From RGIG5579 sp045597125 (GTDB lineage: Bacteria; Bacillota; Clostridia; Oscillospirales; SIG627): a DNA stretch of 64,000 bases. The notes under the pieces are model-generated. The model was not told where the DNA came from, made no database searches, and was given only the letters and a program-made list of their open reading frames with translations. The stretch lies in contig JAZODR010000031.1 of assembly GCA_045597125.1 (NCBI GenBank), positions 41,723 through 105,722 of the forward strand, read 5' to 3'. Shown piece by piece: positions 15,779 through 24,298 of this stretch. Within the stretch, counting starts at the first letter, position 1. Every line of letters begins with the position of its first letter. A program made the translations under genes and the position numbers.

Positions 15779-16605
15779 TCTGTCCTGTTTGTTCCCGTCC
15801 GTTAAAAATTGAGGAAACATGCGCTCGATGTGAGGCAGGGCATAACTTTGACCGTGCCAAGGAAGGGTATTTTAATTTTTTGATGTCCTCTTCTGCAGGT
15901 GGTCACGGCGATGATAAAGCAATGCTTCAGTCCCGTCGCTGCTTTTTGGAAAAAGGGTTTTACGGGCATTTGCTTTCCGCTTTGAAGGAGATTTGTCTGG
16001 AGCGCTTTTCCGATGGTTGCACTTTGATAGATGCAGGGTGCGGCGAAGGATACTATACCGATGCCATTTGCAAGGCACTTTCCGAACAGGTGAAAGACGT
16101 TCATTTTTTTGCTTTCGATATTGCAAAGGATGCCGCTAAGATGGTATCAAGAAAAATGGGGAAATCTGCTACGGTTTTTGTCAGCAGTGCCTATCGGATG
16201 CCCTTTAAAACAGGCTGTGCCGATGGAATTTTGTCGTTTTTTGCCCCGTTTGCCCGCCAGGAGTATTTGCGGGTTTTGAAGCCTGGTGGTTTTTTGATTC
16301 GCGCCTATCCGCTAGAAAATCACTTATTCGCTTTAAAAAAGGCGGTTTATGAGAATCCGATGAAAAATGAAGGGGTTTCGGAAGCGGGAGAAGGCTGGAG
16401 TAGCGTGGAAGAAATTACGGTGAAAAAGTCTTTGGAACTGACCTCTAATGAAGACATTACCGCCTTGTTTGGAATGACTCCTTACGCCCACAAAACATCC
16501 CTGCAGGATCGCAAAAAGCTGGACGGACTTGACAGGCTTTGTGTTGAAACGGAATTTGGTATTTCCATTTACCAAAAAAATCTTGCAATGGGGCAAGGAC
16601 TGTAG
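15772..16605 (+). CDS. RlmA-type 23S rRNA (guanine-N1)-methyltransferase
   Basis: A 277-residue SAM-dependent methyltransferase. The N-terminal zinc finger uses Cys4, Cys7, Cys20 and His24 (CPVC ... CARCEAGH), followed by the family signature NFDRAKEGYFNFL and a Rossmann core with DAGCGEGYYT as the SAM loop. RlmA enzymes methylate G745 or G748 in domain II of 23S rRNA and can influence tylosin or mycinamicin sensitivity. The seven-base overlap with the previous gene suggests coupled translation. Confidence 0.88.
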   Translation: MLICPVCSRPLKIEETCARCEAGHNFDRAKEGYFNFLMSSSAGGHGDDKAMLQSRRCFLEKGFYGHLLSALKEICLERFSDGCTLIDAGCGEGYYTDAICKALSEQVKDVHFFAFDIAKDAAKMVSRKMGKSATVFVSSAYRMPFKTGCADGILSFFAPFARQEYLRVLKPGGFLIRAYPLENHLFALKKAVYENPMKNEGVSEAGEGWSSVEEITVKKSLELTSNEDITALFGMTPYAHKTSLQDRKKLDGLDRLCVETEFGISIYQKNLAMGQGL

Positions 16606-16611
16606 TATAAT
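16583..16611 (+). promoter_or_regulatory. Promoter of the LCP gene
   Basis: TTGCAA (16583-16588) and TATAAT (16606-16611), spacer 17, overlapping the end of the RlmA-like gene. Confidence 0.75.
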
Positions 16612-16652
16612 ATGGATGCTTGAGAATGAAAATGATAGGAAGGAGGATGGAT

Positions 16653-17576
16653 ATGAAGCGTTCATTGCGTGATTATCTGGTTACTCTTTTACTTGGTGTT
16701 GTAATATTTTCCGTAGTTGCCGTGTTTTTGATTCAGGCGGCTGAGGGTTTGATGGAGGATGTAGTGATCAAGATTGGCTCTGAGGCTGATCCTGAGCAAA
16801 TTCCCGAACAGCAGGTGACGGCAGAGGAACCGAAAGGCGATGCCCAGGAAGAGGTTCCTGTGGAAAAGGACGTGGCTGCGACCTTCCTTTTGATTGGGCT
16901 GGATCATAAAAAGCAGAATGCGGATGCGATTTTTTTGGTGGGCGTCAATGCTACCAAGAAACAGGCAACCGTAGCACTCATCCCCTCCGATACGGAAGTT
17001 TCAGAGGGAGCAAACAAGAGTGAGCTTGGCTCTTTGTATGGTTCGCGGGGAATTAATTTTTATAAAACCTTTGTCCAGCAGGAAACTGGCGTTATGGTAG
17101 ATTATTATGCGGCTATGCCCATATCCGCCCTTTCCAATCTGATTGATATCTTGGGCGGTATCAGTTACAAGGTTCCGACTACAATGTACTATTATGATCC
17201 CTGGCAAAATTTGAAGATTAATTTAAAGGCGGGGGAGCAGAAGTTAAGCGGAGATCAGGCCTTGCAAATGCTCCGATTCCGCGGTTATTCCAATGGTACT
17301 CAAGGAAGAGAGGATACGCAGCTCGGTTTTGCTCGTGCTTTTTGCGTTACTTTCTTGACACCGGCGAATTTGACCCGCGCAGGAGCGATTTTGAACAATA
17401 TGTATTACAATTGTGAGACTGATTTTTCCGAAGGGGATTTGAAGGAGCTGGGGGAAATGCTGTTTAATATTTCCACCTATACCCAAACCTATACCCGTAT
17501 CCCCGGTGCTAAAGGAAACTCCTATTATGCAATCAGCGATTCCCGCGCTAAGGCAATGTTTGAGATTTACCAGTAA
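16653..17576 (+). CDS. LytR-CpsA-Psr (LCP) family protein
   Basis: A 307-residue membrane-anchored protein. One membrane helix (about 8-29) is followed by an acidic linker (45-72) and an extracytoplasmic LCP domain. Recognisable pieces are FLLIGLDHKK, DAIFLVGVNA, the IPSDTEV strand, LIDILGGISYKVP and ALQMLRFRGYSNG with GREDTQ. LCP enzymes transfer undecaprenyl-linked glycopolymers to peptidoglycan. The usual Arg of the IPRDT motif is Ser here, while the Arg residues of the FRGYSNG...GRE region are kept. AGGAGG (16641-16646) supports ATG 16653 over upstream in-frame starts. The context fits attachment of the polymer made under CpsB/C/D control. Confidence 0.85.
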   Translation: MKRSLRDYLVTLLLGVVIFSVVAVFLIQAAEGLMEDVVIKIGSEADPEQIPEQQVTAEEPKGDAQEEVPVEKDVAATFLLIGLDHKKQNADAIFLVGVNATKKQATVALIPSDTEVSEGANKSELGSLYGSRGINFYKTFVQQETGVMVDYYAAMPISALSNLIDILGGISYKVPTTMYYYDPWQNLKINLKAGEQKLSGDQALQMLRFRGYSNGTQGREDTQLGFARAFCVTFLTPANLTRAGAILNNMYYNCETDFSEGDLKELGEMLFNISTYTQTYTRIPGAKGNSYYAISDSRAKAMFEIYQ

Positions 17577-17602
17577 AAAAGGAGGAACCCACCTCCTTTT
17601 TT
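17575..17602 (+). terminator. Intrinsic terminator after the LCP gene
   Basis: GGAGG/CCTCC with flanking A6 and T6 extends to an 11-bp stem with a six-base loop, starting in the stop codon of the LCP gene. Confidence 0.75.
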
Positions 17603-17625
17603 CTTCTGTAGTGAAAGGAAATAAA

Positions 17626-20373
17626 ATGGAAGCACCTATCATCTCGGAAGAGCTTTGCTCCTCTTCTGCAGAAAAAAAGAAAAACCGTTTTTGGCTTTTT
17701 ATAGAGGAAAAGGGAAAAGGGAATTTGCCCCTTGTCCTTTCGTTCCTTTTGCCTTTTTTGACCTTTTTTGTTTGTCTTGCCATTCAAGGACTTTATCCCT
17801 TTGGTGACAATCAAATTATCAATTATGACGGTTGGCATCAGTATTACCCTTTTGTTTTGAAACTTTGGGATCATTTCCGCGATGGAAGCAGTTTTTTGTA
17901 CGACTGGTCTATGGGTATGGGAACCAATTTTCTTTCCATGCTATCCTATTACGGCTCCAGTCCCTTGAACCTTTTGGTACTCTTGGCTCCTGAGCGTGAT
18001 TTCCGCCTTTTGTTTCAGTTTTTTGTCATTCTCCGCATTGGCTTGGCAGGACTTTTTATGAGTCTTTTCTTGAAAAAAACGATGAAAAATGCAGGCTTTT
18101 CCGTTGCATTTTTTGCTATGGGATATGCTCTCAGCGGTTATATGATGGGCTATTTCTGGAATAATATGTGGCTGGATACCGTTGCCCTTTATCCTCTTTT
18201 GTGTCTGGCAACCCTGAAACTGTTCCGTGAAGGCAAAAGCAGTTTGTATATCTTCACCCTTGCCCTGAGCCTTTTTTCGAATTACTATATCGGATATATG
18301 TGCTGCGTGTTTACCGTGCTGGTGTTTTTTGTCCTATGCGTGGTGGATCGTGTCCGTTTTGTGGATTTTTTAAAAAAGGGTCTTCGTTTTGGATTGGCAA
18401 GTATTTGGGGTGCGGCTATGTCGGCGGTGCTTTTGCTCCCCGCTTTTTTTGGGCTTTTGAATACCGCTTCTACCTCGGGCGAGGTTTCTCTTTACGTATC
18501 TTTTTACGAATCAATTCGCGATCTGATCGCGCCTTTGATCTCTTTCCATGAGCCTGCGGTAATGGATGGACTTCCCAATTTGGCAACGGCGGCAATCATT
18601 TCGCTTTTTTCCTTTGCCTTTTTGTGGGCGAAAAAAATTCATTTTCGGGAAAAGATTTGCGCTTTTCTGGTTCTTGTCTTTTTGCTTTTCTCTATGAATT
18701 TCAGCGTGCTGAATTATTTTTGGCATGGAATGCATTTTACCAATATGATTCCGTACCGCTTTGCTTTTCTCTTTTCTTTTGCGGTAGTGGTAATGGCATA
18801 TCGCTATTATAAACTGGGGATGGAGGATTTTGACTGGATCGACGCTGTTGGCATGCTCCTTTTTGCGGGTCTTGCCGCATTTTGCGCCCTTGGTTATTAC
18901 GGCACCTTTGCCATTGTGGCAAGCGTAGCGGTTTTTGTGATCGTTATCCTGGCGGCGGTGCTGTATGCAAAAAAGATTGTGCCGAGGAGAGTGTTGGCTG
19001 TTGTGGTTTGCTCGGTTCTTGCGGTAGAGACCGTATCTTCTGCCTGGATTGGAACAAAAGCTGTGGGAAGCAGCAGTTATTCCGGTTACTACGATTTGGA
19101 AATCGGTGAAGAGGTACGGGAACTTGCAGAGCTCGTAGAGGGCAGGGAAGAATTTTCTCAGGATTTTTATCGCCTTGAAACAACCGAGTGGCGCAGTTTG
19201 AATGACTCTTGTTTTTACGATTACAACGGTATCTCCCAGTTCTCCTCTTCTGCAAATCGCAACGTTTCCGCATTTATGCAAGCGCTTGGTATGCCCGCAG
19301 ATCCGGGCAGCAACCGCTTTGTCTATGTTCACGGAACGCCTCTTGCCAATACTGCCTTAGGCATCAAATATCTAATCCACAAGAACGGCTCTTTGACCGA
19401 TGAGGATTTGACCTGTATTGTTCCTTCGGACAATCAAAATACTGCTGCTTTGTATGAGAATCAAGGCTTTGCAGGGCTTGGCTTTATGATCGAGGAGGAA
19501 GGCGGTTCTTTTTCCTTTGATATGCTGCAAACTCCCGTTATGCGTCAAAATGAATTGTTCCGCGCTATGACGGGTCTGGAGGGGAATCTTTTGACACAGA
19601 TTCCTTCTGCACAAGAAATACATTTGAATCTTGATTCGAAGGAGCTGGGTTACGGTTATTATGAATATACTGCCTCGCCTCTTCCTGCGGGAGAGACCGA
19701 TCGGGTCTTCAATCTCTCCGTGAAGGTTCCTGAAGACGGTATGATTTATATTTATGCAGATGTACCTAAGGCAAGCTATATTCAGGTTAACAATGCTTGG
19801 CATGCCATTGACGAATATCCCAATTTCTTTTCCGCAGGTAAATTTTCCGAAAACGAGACCTTCACCCTTCGCGCCGTTATTGATAATGATGCTTCTGCTG
19901 AATTTACCGATCGCGCCGTATTTTATGTGTGTACCTTGGATGAAGCGCTTTGGCAAGAGGGATTGGCGCGTCTGAAGGATGAGAAATTGGAAATTACCAC
20001 CTTTGAGGATACCTATGTGAAAGGTGAGGTCCATGCCAAAAAAGATGGCTATCTGTACACTTCCATTCCTTTCGAGCCTGCCCATAGCTGGCAAGTTCTT
20101 TTGGATGGTAAGCCTGCGGAGATTAAGCCCTTTGCAGGGTCTTTTGTGGGTATTTACGTTCCTGAAGGGGAACATACCGTGGAATTTTCTTATTCGCCTT
20201 TAGGATTTGCCAAGGGGAGATGGATTTCTTTGGTTGCCATCCTTCTTTGGGTGGGACTTGCGGTGTGGGAAAAGCGCGGACATAAACTTTTTCCCGAAAA
20301 GTCTTTGCATGGGAAAGGAGGATGCTTGGATGACCATTCAGAAACTGATGTCCATTACCCGCAAAGGGATTGA
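17626..20373 (+). CDS. YfhO family membrane glycosyltransferase-like protein
   Basis: A 915-residue integral membrane protein. After a short cytoplasmic head there are roughly a dozen hydrophobic segments (about 35-480) including the signature loop YDGWHQYYPF and DWSMGMGTNFL. A large extracytoplasmic beta-rich domain spans about 490-870, and a last membrane segment precedes the C-terminus. YfhO-type proteins resemble GT-C glycosyltransferases and are implicated in sugar decoration of teichoic acids or other envelope polymers using lipid-linked sugars. ATG 17626 follows GAAAGGA and lies just downstream of the previous terminator. Its 3' end overlaps the next gene by 44 bases. Confidence 0.9.
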   Translation: MEAPIISEELCSSSAEKKKNRFWLFIEEKGKGNLPLVLSFLLPFLTFFVCLAIQGLYPFGDNQIINYDGWHQYYPFVLKLWDHFRDGSSFLYDWSMGMGTNFLSMLSYYGSSPLNLLVLLAPERDFRLLFQFFVILRIGLAGLFMSLFLKKTMKNAGFSVAFFAMGYALSGYMMGYFWNNMWLDTVALYPLLCLATLKLFREGKSSLYIFTLALSLFSNYYIGYMCCVFTVLVFFVLCVVDRVRFVDFLKKGLRFGLASIWGAAMSAVLLLPAFFGLLNTASTSGEVSLYVSFYESIRDLIAPLISFHEPAVMDGLPNLATAAIISLFSFAFLWAKKIHFREKICAFLVLVFLLFSMNFSVLNYFWHGMHFTNMIPYRFAFLFSFAVVVMAYRYYKLGMEDFDWIDAVGMLLFAGLAAFCALGYYGTFAIVASVAVFVIVILAAVLYAKKIVPRRVLAVVVCSVLAVETVSSAWIGTKAVGSSSYSGYYDLEIGEEVRELAELVEGREEFSQDFYRLETTEWRSLNDSCFYDYNGISQFSSSANRNVSAFMQALGMPADPGSNRFVYVHGTPLANTALGIKYLIHKNGSLTDEDLTCIVPSDNQNTAALYENQGFAGLGFMIEEEGGSFSFDMLQTPVMRQNELFRAMTGLEGNLLTQIPSAQEIHLNLDSKELGYGYYEYTASPLPAGETDRVFNLSVKVPEDGMIYIYADVPKASYIQVNNAWHAIDEYPNFFSAGKFSENETFTLRAVIDNDASAEFTDRAVFYVCTLDEALWQEGLARLKDEKLEITTFEDTYVKGEVHAKKDGYLYTSIPFEPAHSWQVLLDGKPAEIKPFAGSFVGIYVPEGEHTVEFSYSPLGFAKGRWISLVAILLWVGLAVWEKRGHKLFPEKSLHGKGGCLDDHSETDVHYPQRD

Positions 20374-21064
20374 CGATTTTCATATGATTCCCGAGGGGGC
20401 AAAGATTGCCGTCGGTGTTTCAGGCGGCAAGGATTCTCTTGCTCTTGTAACTGCTCTTGCTCATTTGTCCAAATTTCATCCGTCTCACTTTCAGGTGAAG
20501 GCGCTTACGGTGGATTTGGGATTTGAGGGAGCTGATTATACTCCTATTGCCAACTATCTTGAAGAGCTGGGCGTGGAGTACCGCGTAATGAAAACTGATA
20601 TCGGAAAAATCATCTTTGATGTGCGGAAGGAAAAAAATCCTTGCGCTCTTTGCGCAAAAATGAAGCGCGGTGTTCTTTGCGACGGTGCCAAGGAAATGGG
20701 GTGCGATATCCTTGCCCTTGCCCATCACAAAGACGATTTGATTGATACCTTTCTCTTGAATCTTTTTTATGCGGGACGGATTGATACGTTTCTGCCTGTG
20801 ACGGAGTTGACCAAAACGGGAATTACCGTCATTCGCCCCTTTCTCTATGCGCAGGAAAAGGAATTGGTGTATTTTGCCAATAAAAATCCCATGCCCGTTT
20901 GTTCCTCTCTTTGCCCTGCCGATAAACATACTTCCCGAGAAGATGTAAAAGGCTTGGTGAAAATTCTTGCCCGAGAAAACCCCGATATTAAGGCGAAAAT
21001 TTTTGGCGCTATCCTTCGCTCAGGCCTCCTTGAGCGCAAGGAAAACGATACGATTACCCTTTGA
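20330..21064 (+). CDS. TtcA-like PP-loop tRNA thiolation enzyme
   Basis: A 244-residue PP-loop ATPase of the TtcA/TilS superfamily. The PP-loop is GVSGGKDSLAL near residue 30. A CALCAKMKRG motif at about 105-113 supplies the paired Cys, and PVCSSLCPADK near 200 gives further Cys. HHKDDLIDTFLLNL is the conserved adenylation-site segment. TtcA inserts 2-thiocytidine at position 32 of tRNA using an Fe-S cluster; some Firmicutes relatives have other tRNA targets. AAAGGAGG (20315-20322) sets the start at 20330, inside the yfhO-like reading frame, a 44-base overlap. Confidence 0.85.
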   Translation: MTIQKLMSITRKGIDDFHMIPEGAKIAVGVSGGKDSLALVTALAHLSKFHPSHFQVKALTVDLGFEGADYTPIANYLEELGVEYRVMKTDIGKIIFDVRKEKNPCALCAKMKRGVLCDGAKEMGCDILALAHHKDDLIDTFLLNLFYAGRIDTFLPVTELTKTGITVIRPFLYAQEKELVYFANKNPMPVCSSLCPADKHTSREDVKGLVKILARENPDIKAKIFGAILRSGLLERKENDTITL

Positions 21065-21104
21065 TGGAAAATGTGAAAAAAGTGTTAACAATAATGCAAA
21101 TTGC

Positions 21105-21132
21105 TTGAATTTTCCAGTGAACAGGCTATAAT
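21105..21132 (+). promoter_or_regulatory. groESL promoter
   Basis: TTGAAT (21105-21110) and TATAAT (21127-21132) with a 16-base spacer, directly before the CIRCE operator. Confidence 0.75.
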
Positions 21133-21145
21133 AATAACAAAGAGA

Positions 21146-21172
21146 TTAGCACTCTCTTGGTGAGAGTGCTAA
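21146..21172 (+). promoter_or_regulatory. CIRCE operator (HrcA-binding site)
   Basis: TTAGCACTC (21146-21154), nine bases, then GAGTGCTAA (21164-21172): an exact match to the CIRCE consensus. It lies between the groESL promoter and start codon, so the HrcA repressor should block transcription until heat shock. Confidence 0.98.
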
Positions 21173-21206
21173 TCCGGTAAAAAATACTTCAGGAGGAATG
21201 AAGAAG

Positions 21207-21488
21207 ATGTTGAAACCCCTTAATGACAGAGTCATTCTCAAAATGGTAGAGGCTCAGGAAACCACTGCTTCCGGTATTATCCTGGCGGGTGCTGCCAAAG
21301 AGAAGCCTGAAATTGCTGAGGTTGTAGCAGTAGGCCCCGGCGGTGTGATTGACGGCAACAAGATTGAAATGACCGTTGCTACAGGTGATAAGGTGATTAT
21401 GTCTAAGTACGCAGGAACCGAGGTCAAGTATCAGGGTCAGGAGTACGTAATTGTCAGAATGGGCGATATTCTCGCTATTGTAGATTAA
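21207..21488 (+). CDS. groES: Co-chaperonin GroES
   Basis: A 93-residue heptameric lid protein for GroEL. The mobile loop is in the ETTASGIILAGAAKEKPE region, followed by the GDKVIMSKYAGTEVKYQGQEY core. An ATG at 21198 is also in frame, but it is only one base from AGGAGG (21191-21196); the ATG at 21207 has ideal spacing and gives the canonical MLKPLNDRV start. It is under CIRCE control and is followed after 12 bases by groEL. Confidence 0.98.
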   Translation: MLKPLNDRVILKMVEAQETTASGIILAGAAKEKPEIAEVVAVGPGGVIDGNKIEMTVATGDKVIMSKYAGTEVKYQGQEYVIVRMGDILAIVD

Positions 21489-21500
21489 GGAGGAACGATT

Positions 21501-23138
21501 ATGGCAAAAGAAATTATTTACGGTATTGATGCCAGAAATAAATTGATGTCGGGTATTGATCAGCTTGCCGATGCAGTTAAGGCAACCATTGGCCCTAAGG
21601 GCAGAAACGTTGTTTTGGATAAAAAATTCGGAGCACCTCTCATTACCAATGACGGTGTTACCATTGCAAAGGAAATTGAGCTTCCCGATCCTTTTGAAAA
21701 TATGGGCGCTCAGTTGATTCGTCAGGTGGCCGTTAAGACCAATGATGCTGCAGGTGACGGTACTACTACTGCAACCGTTTTGGCACAGGCCTTCGTTCGT
21801 GAGGGTATGAAGAACGTGACCGCCGGTATAAACCCTATGATTCTCAAGAAGGGTATTTCCAAGGCAGTGGAAACAGCTATTGCTGAGCTGAAGAAGAATT
21901 CCAAGCCGGTTTCCGGCAAGGAAGACATCGTACGCGTGGGTACCATTTCCGGCGGCGACGAAGTAATCGGCATGCTGATTGCAGACGCGATGGAAAAGGT
22001 TTCCGCAGACGGTGTTATTACGGTTGAGGAAAGCAAATCCGCAGAGACTTATTGTGAGGTCGTAGAGGGTATGCAGTTTGACCGCGGTTATCTCTCCCCC
22101 TATATGGTAACGGATACCGATAAGATGGAGGCTGTTTTTGACGATGCTATCCTTCTTATTACCGATAAGAAGATTTCCAACATTCAGGAGATTTTGCCTC
22201 TTCTCGAGCAGGTTATGCAGTCCGGCAAGAAGCTGGTTATCATCGCTGAGGACGTAGAGGGCGAAGCGCTTTCCACTCTGCTTGTGAACAAGCTCCGCGG
22301 CACCTTTACCTGTGCAGCCGTTAAGGCTCCCGGTTTCGGTGATAGAAGAAAGGATATGCTGCAGGATATTGCAATTTTGACCGGCGGTACCGTTGTTTCT
22401 TCTGATTTGGGTCTGGAGCTGAAGGAAACCACTCTGGATATGCTGGGCCGTGCAAAGCAGGTGAAAATCACAAAGGAAAATACCATCATTGTTGGCGGTG
22501 CAGGTGACACTCAGGCAATTCAGGACAGAATCGGTTCTATTCGTCAGAGCATTGAAACTACTACTTCTGATTTTGACCGTGAAAAGCTGCAGGAAAGACT
22601 TGCCAAACTGGCAGGTGGCGTAGCTGTTATCAAGGCAGGTGCCGCTACCGAAGCCGAGATGAAGGATAAGAAGCTTCGCATTGAGGACGCACTCAATGCA
22701 ACTCGCGCTGCGGTAGAAGAGGGTATTGTTCCCGGCGGCGGAGTAGCTCTTCTCAATACTGTCGGTGCGGTAAAGGCTCTTCTTGAAACGACTCAGGGCG
22801 AAGAAAAGATTGGTGTAGAGATTGTTCTCCGCGCTCTGGAGGATCCTGCCCGTCAGATTGCTGCAAATGCAGGTTTCGAAGGTAGCGTCATTATTGATAA
22901 GATTCTTACCTCCGGTAAGATTGCTTATGGCTTCAACGCTTACAGCGAAGAATATGTGGATATGTACGAAGCCGGTATCATTGATCCTACCAAGGTGACT
23001 CGTTCTGCTCTTGCCAACGCCGCAAGTGTTGCCGCAATGGTGCTGACGACCGAGGTTCTCGTTACAGATAAGAAGGAAGATGCAAATGCTCAGGCAGCAG
23101 CTGCGGCTGCAGCTGCCGCAGGCGGCGGAATGTATTAA
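21501..23138 (+). CDS. groEL: Chaperonin GroEL
   Basis: A 545-residue 60-kDa chaperonin subunit that forms a double heptamer and folds proteins in its cavity with ATP. The ATP-binding AGDGTTTATVL and KFGAPLITNDGVTIAKE motifs and the AALEEGIVPGGGVAL-like segment (here RAAVEEGIVPGGGVAL) are intact. The C-terminal tail is an alanine run ending GGGMY, slightly different from the usual GGM repeats. Ribosome site AAGGAGG precedes the ATG. It forms a CIRCE-regulated operon with groES and ends at a strong terminator. Confidence 0.99.
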   Translation: MAKEIIYGIDARNKLMSGIDQLADAVKATIGPKGRNVVLDKKFGAPLITNDGVTIAKEIELPDPFENMGAQLIRQVAVKTNDAAGDGTTTATVLAQAFVREGMKNVTAGINPMILKKGISKAVETAIAELKKNSKPVSGKEDIVRVGTISGGDEVIGMLIADAMEKVSADGVITVEESKSAETYCEVVEGMQFDRGYLSPYMVTDTDKMEAVFDDAILLITDKKISNIQEILPLLEQVMQSGKKLVIIAEDVEGEALSTLLVNKLRGTFTCAAVKAPGFGDRRKDMLQDIAILTGGTVVSSDLGLELKETTLDMLGRAKQVKITKENTIIVGGAGDTQAIQDRIGSIRQSIETTTSDFDREKLQERLAKLAGGVAVIKAGAATEAEMKDKKLRIEDALNATRAAVEEGIVPGGGVALLNTVGAVKALLETTQGEEKIGVEIVLRALEDPARQIAANAGFEGSVIIDKILTSGKIAYGFNAYSEEYVDMYEAGIIDPTKVTRSALANAASVAAMVLTTEVLVTDKKEDANAQAAAAAAAAAGGGMY

Positions 23139-23153
23139 TTCTGCATCGTTTAA

Positions 23154-23190
23154 AAAATGCTATGGAAGCACAATGCTTCCATAGCATTTT
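23154..23190. terminator. Bidirectional terminator between groEL and the acyltransferase operon
   Basis: A 17-bp perfect stem (23154-23170 with 23174-23190) closes a three-base loop, with A-rich and T-rich flanks. It separates converging transcripts and overlaps the stop codon of the minus-strand gene. Confidence 0.92.
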
Positions 23191-24289
23191 ATTTTATTGT
23201 TTCACTGTTATTCAGGACGGAAGTGCTATAAAGAAAGAGAACATCCTGTGAATCGAAACGGATAAAATTTTCCAAAAGCATGGGGTGCAGATAGCGAATG
23301 TCCACCAGAGTAATTTTGGCGTATTCTTCTACCAGAAGGGGAGCAATGGCGCTTCCGAAGGAATCGCGGAAGAGGATTAATTCTTTTTGCGATTTTGCCT
23401 GAGGGTTTTCAATGGTTACCAAAGAAAGGGGACCCGAAAGGAAAAGTTCGTAGGGGTCTTTTTCTTCAGCTTTTTTCAAGTTATATACGGAAATTTCTTT
23501 GTTGTTCTGAAGGTCGAAGACCTTGCAGTTTTCAAGGGATTCATTGGTCAGATATCGCAGGGTGTCTGCCTCTGGATTCAGAGCGGATTGTCCGTAATAC
23601 ACTCCGCGAAAAGGGTGTGGAAGGGTTATGGTTTCATATGTTGCATCTGCGGTTCCGCCCATTTCATGGAGTAGCTTTTCAGCCAAGGGTAAAAGATTTT
23701 CCTGTCGCAGATGAGTGTCGGTTTTATAGAAGTCCTCAAGACTTACCGTACCTCGAAGTTCAATGGGTTTGAGAAAATCAGTCTGTTTGTAAATTCTCTG
23801 ATAAAGGGCGTCGTAGTCCGGAGCAGGATATCCGTTTTCCGCTGCGAGAAAAGCATTTTTATCGGGGATGACTGCAAGATATGCATTTACATTGCAATTC
23901 TTCAAATACCGTTCCCAAACGAAGCGGAAGCGCTCTGCCGCCCGATCTACGGAGCTTTCGTTTAAAGGGTAATCCAGTTTTGAAAGGTTCCCATTCACCT
24001 CAAATAGTCCATTGTTATCGCTGCGAAGAAATACTTTACTTGAAACGTTTGCTTTCATGGAGCGGAAGGTTTCTCGCATGGGAAATTGATCTAAGGTATA
24101 TCCTTCAAAATTTTCCATAAAACAGCCGTTTAGTATCGTTTGGTAGCTTAAGGGGGGGAACTGCTTTAATGCCCTGCGCTCTGAATCGGAAAAAGCATCT
24201 GCAGGACGGAAAAGTGCCCATAGGGAAAGAAAAGCAAAAAAGAGGAGGCATACCACGGTAGTAGCAATATATTTAATTTTCTCTGTCAT
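23189..24289 (-). CDS. DHHW/AlgX-like exopolysaccharide O-acetylation partner
   Basis: A 366-residue protein with one N-terminal membrane anchor (about 7-27) and an extracytoplasmic SGNH-hydrolase-like domain. The DxH motif appears as TDTHLRQEN rather than the usual DHHW, and the nucleophile block is LFRDSFGSAIAPLL. Family members (AlgJ, AlgX, PatB, DltD-like) take an acyl group delivered by an MBOAT protein and transfer it to a polysaccharide. The MBOAT gene is immediately upstream with a 9-base gap, which strongly supports this role. Confidence 0.85.
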   Translation of the reverse strand: MTEKIKYIATTVVCLLFFAFLSLWALFRPADAFSDSERRALKQFPPLSYQTILNGCFMENFEGYTLDQFPMRETFRSMKANVSSKVFLRSDNNGLFEVNGNLSKLDYPLNESSVDRAAERFRFVWERYLKNCNVNAYLAVIPDKNAFLAAENGYPAPDYDALYQRIYKQTDFLKPIELRGTVSLEDFYKTDTHLRQENLLPLAEKLLHEMGGTADATYETITLPHPFRGVYYGQSALNPEADTLRYLTNESLENCKVFDLQNNKEISVYNLKKAEEKDPYELFLSGPLSLVTIENPQAKSQKELILFRDSFGSAIAPLLVEEYAKITLVDIRYLHPMLLENFIRFDSQDVLFLYSTSVLNNSETIK

Positions 24290-24298
24290 AGTTGTCTC

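Noticed and set aside
21198..21206. Upstream ATG as groES start
   Set aside because: It is one base from AGGAGG, too close for initiation; the ATG at 21207 has proper spacing and gives the canonical N-terminus.
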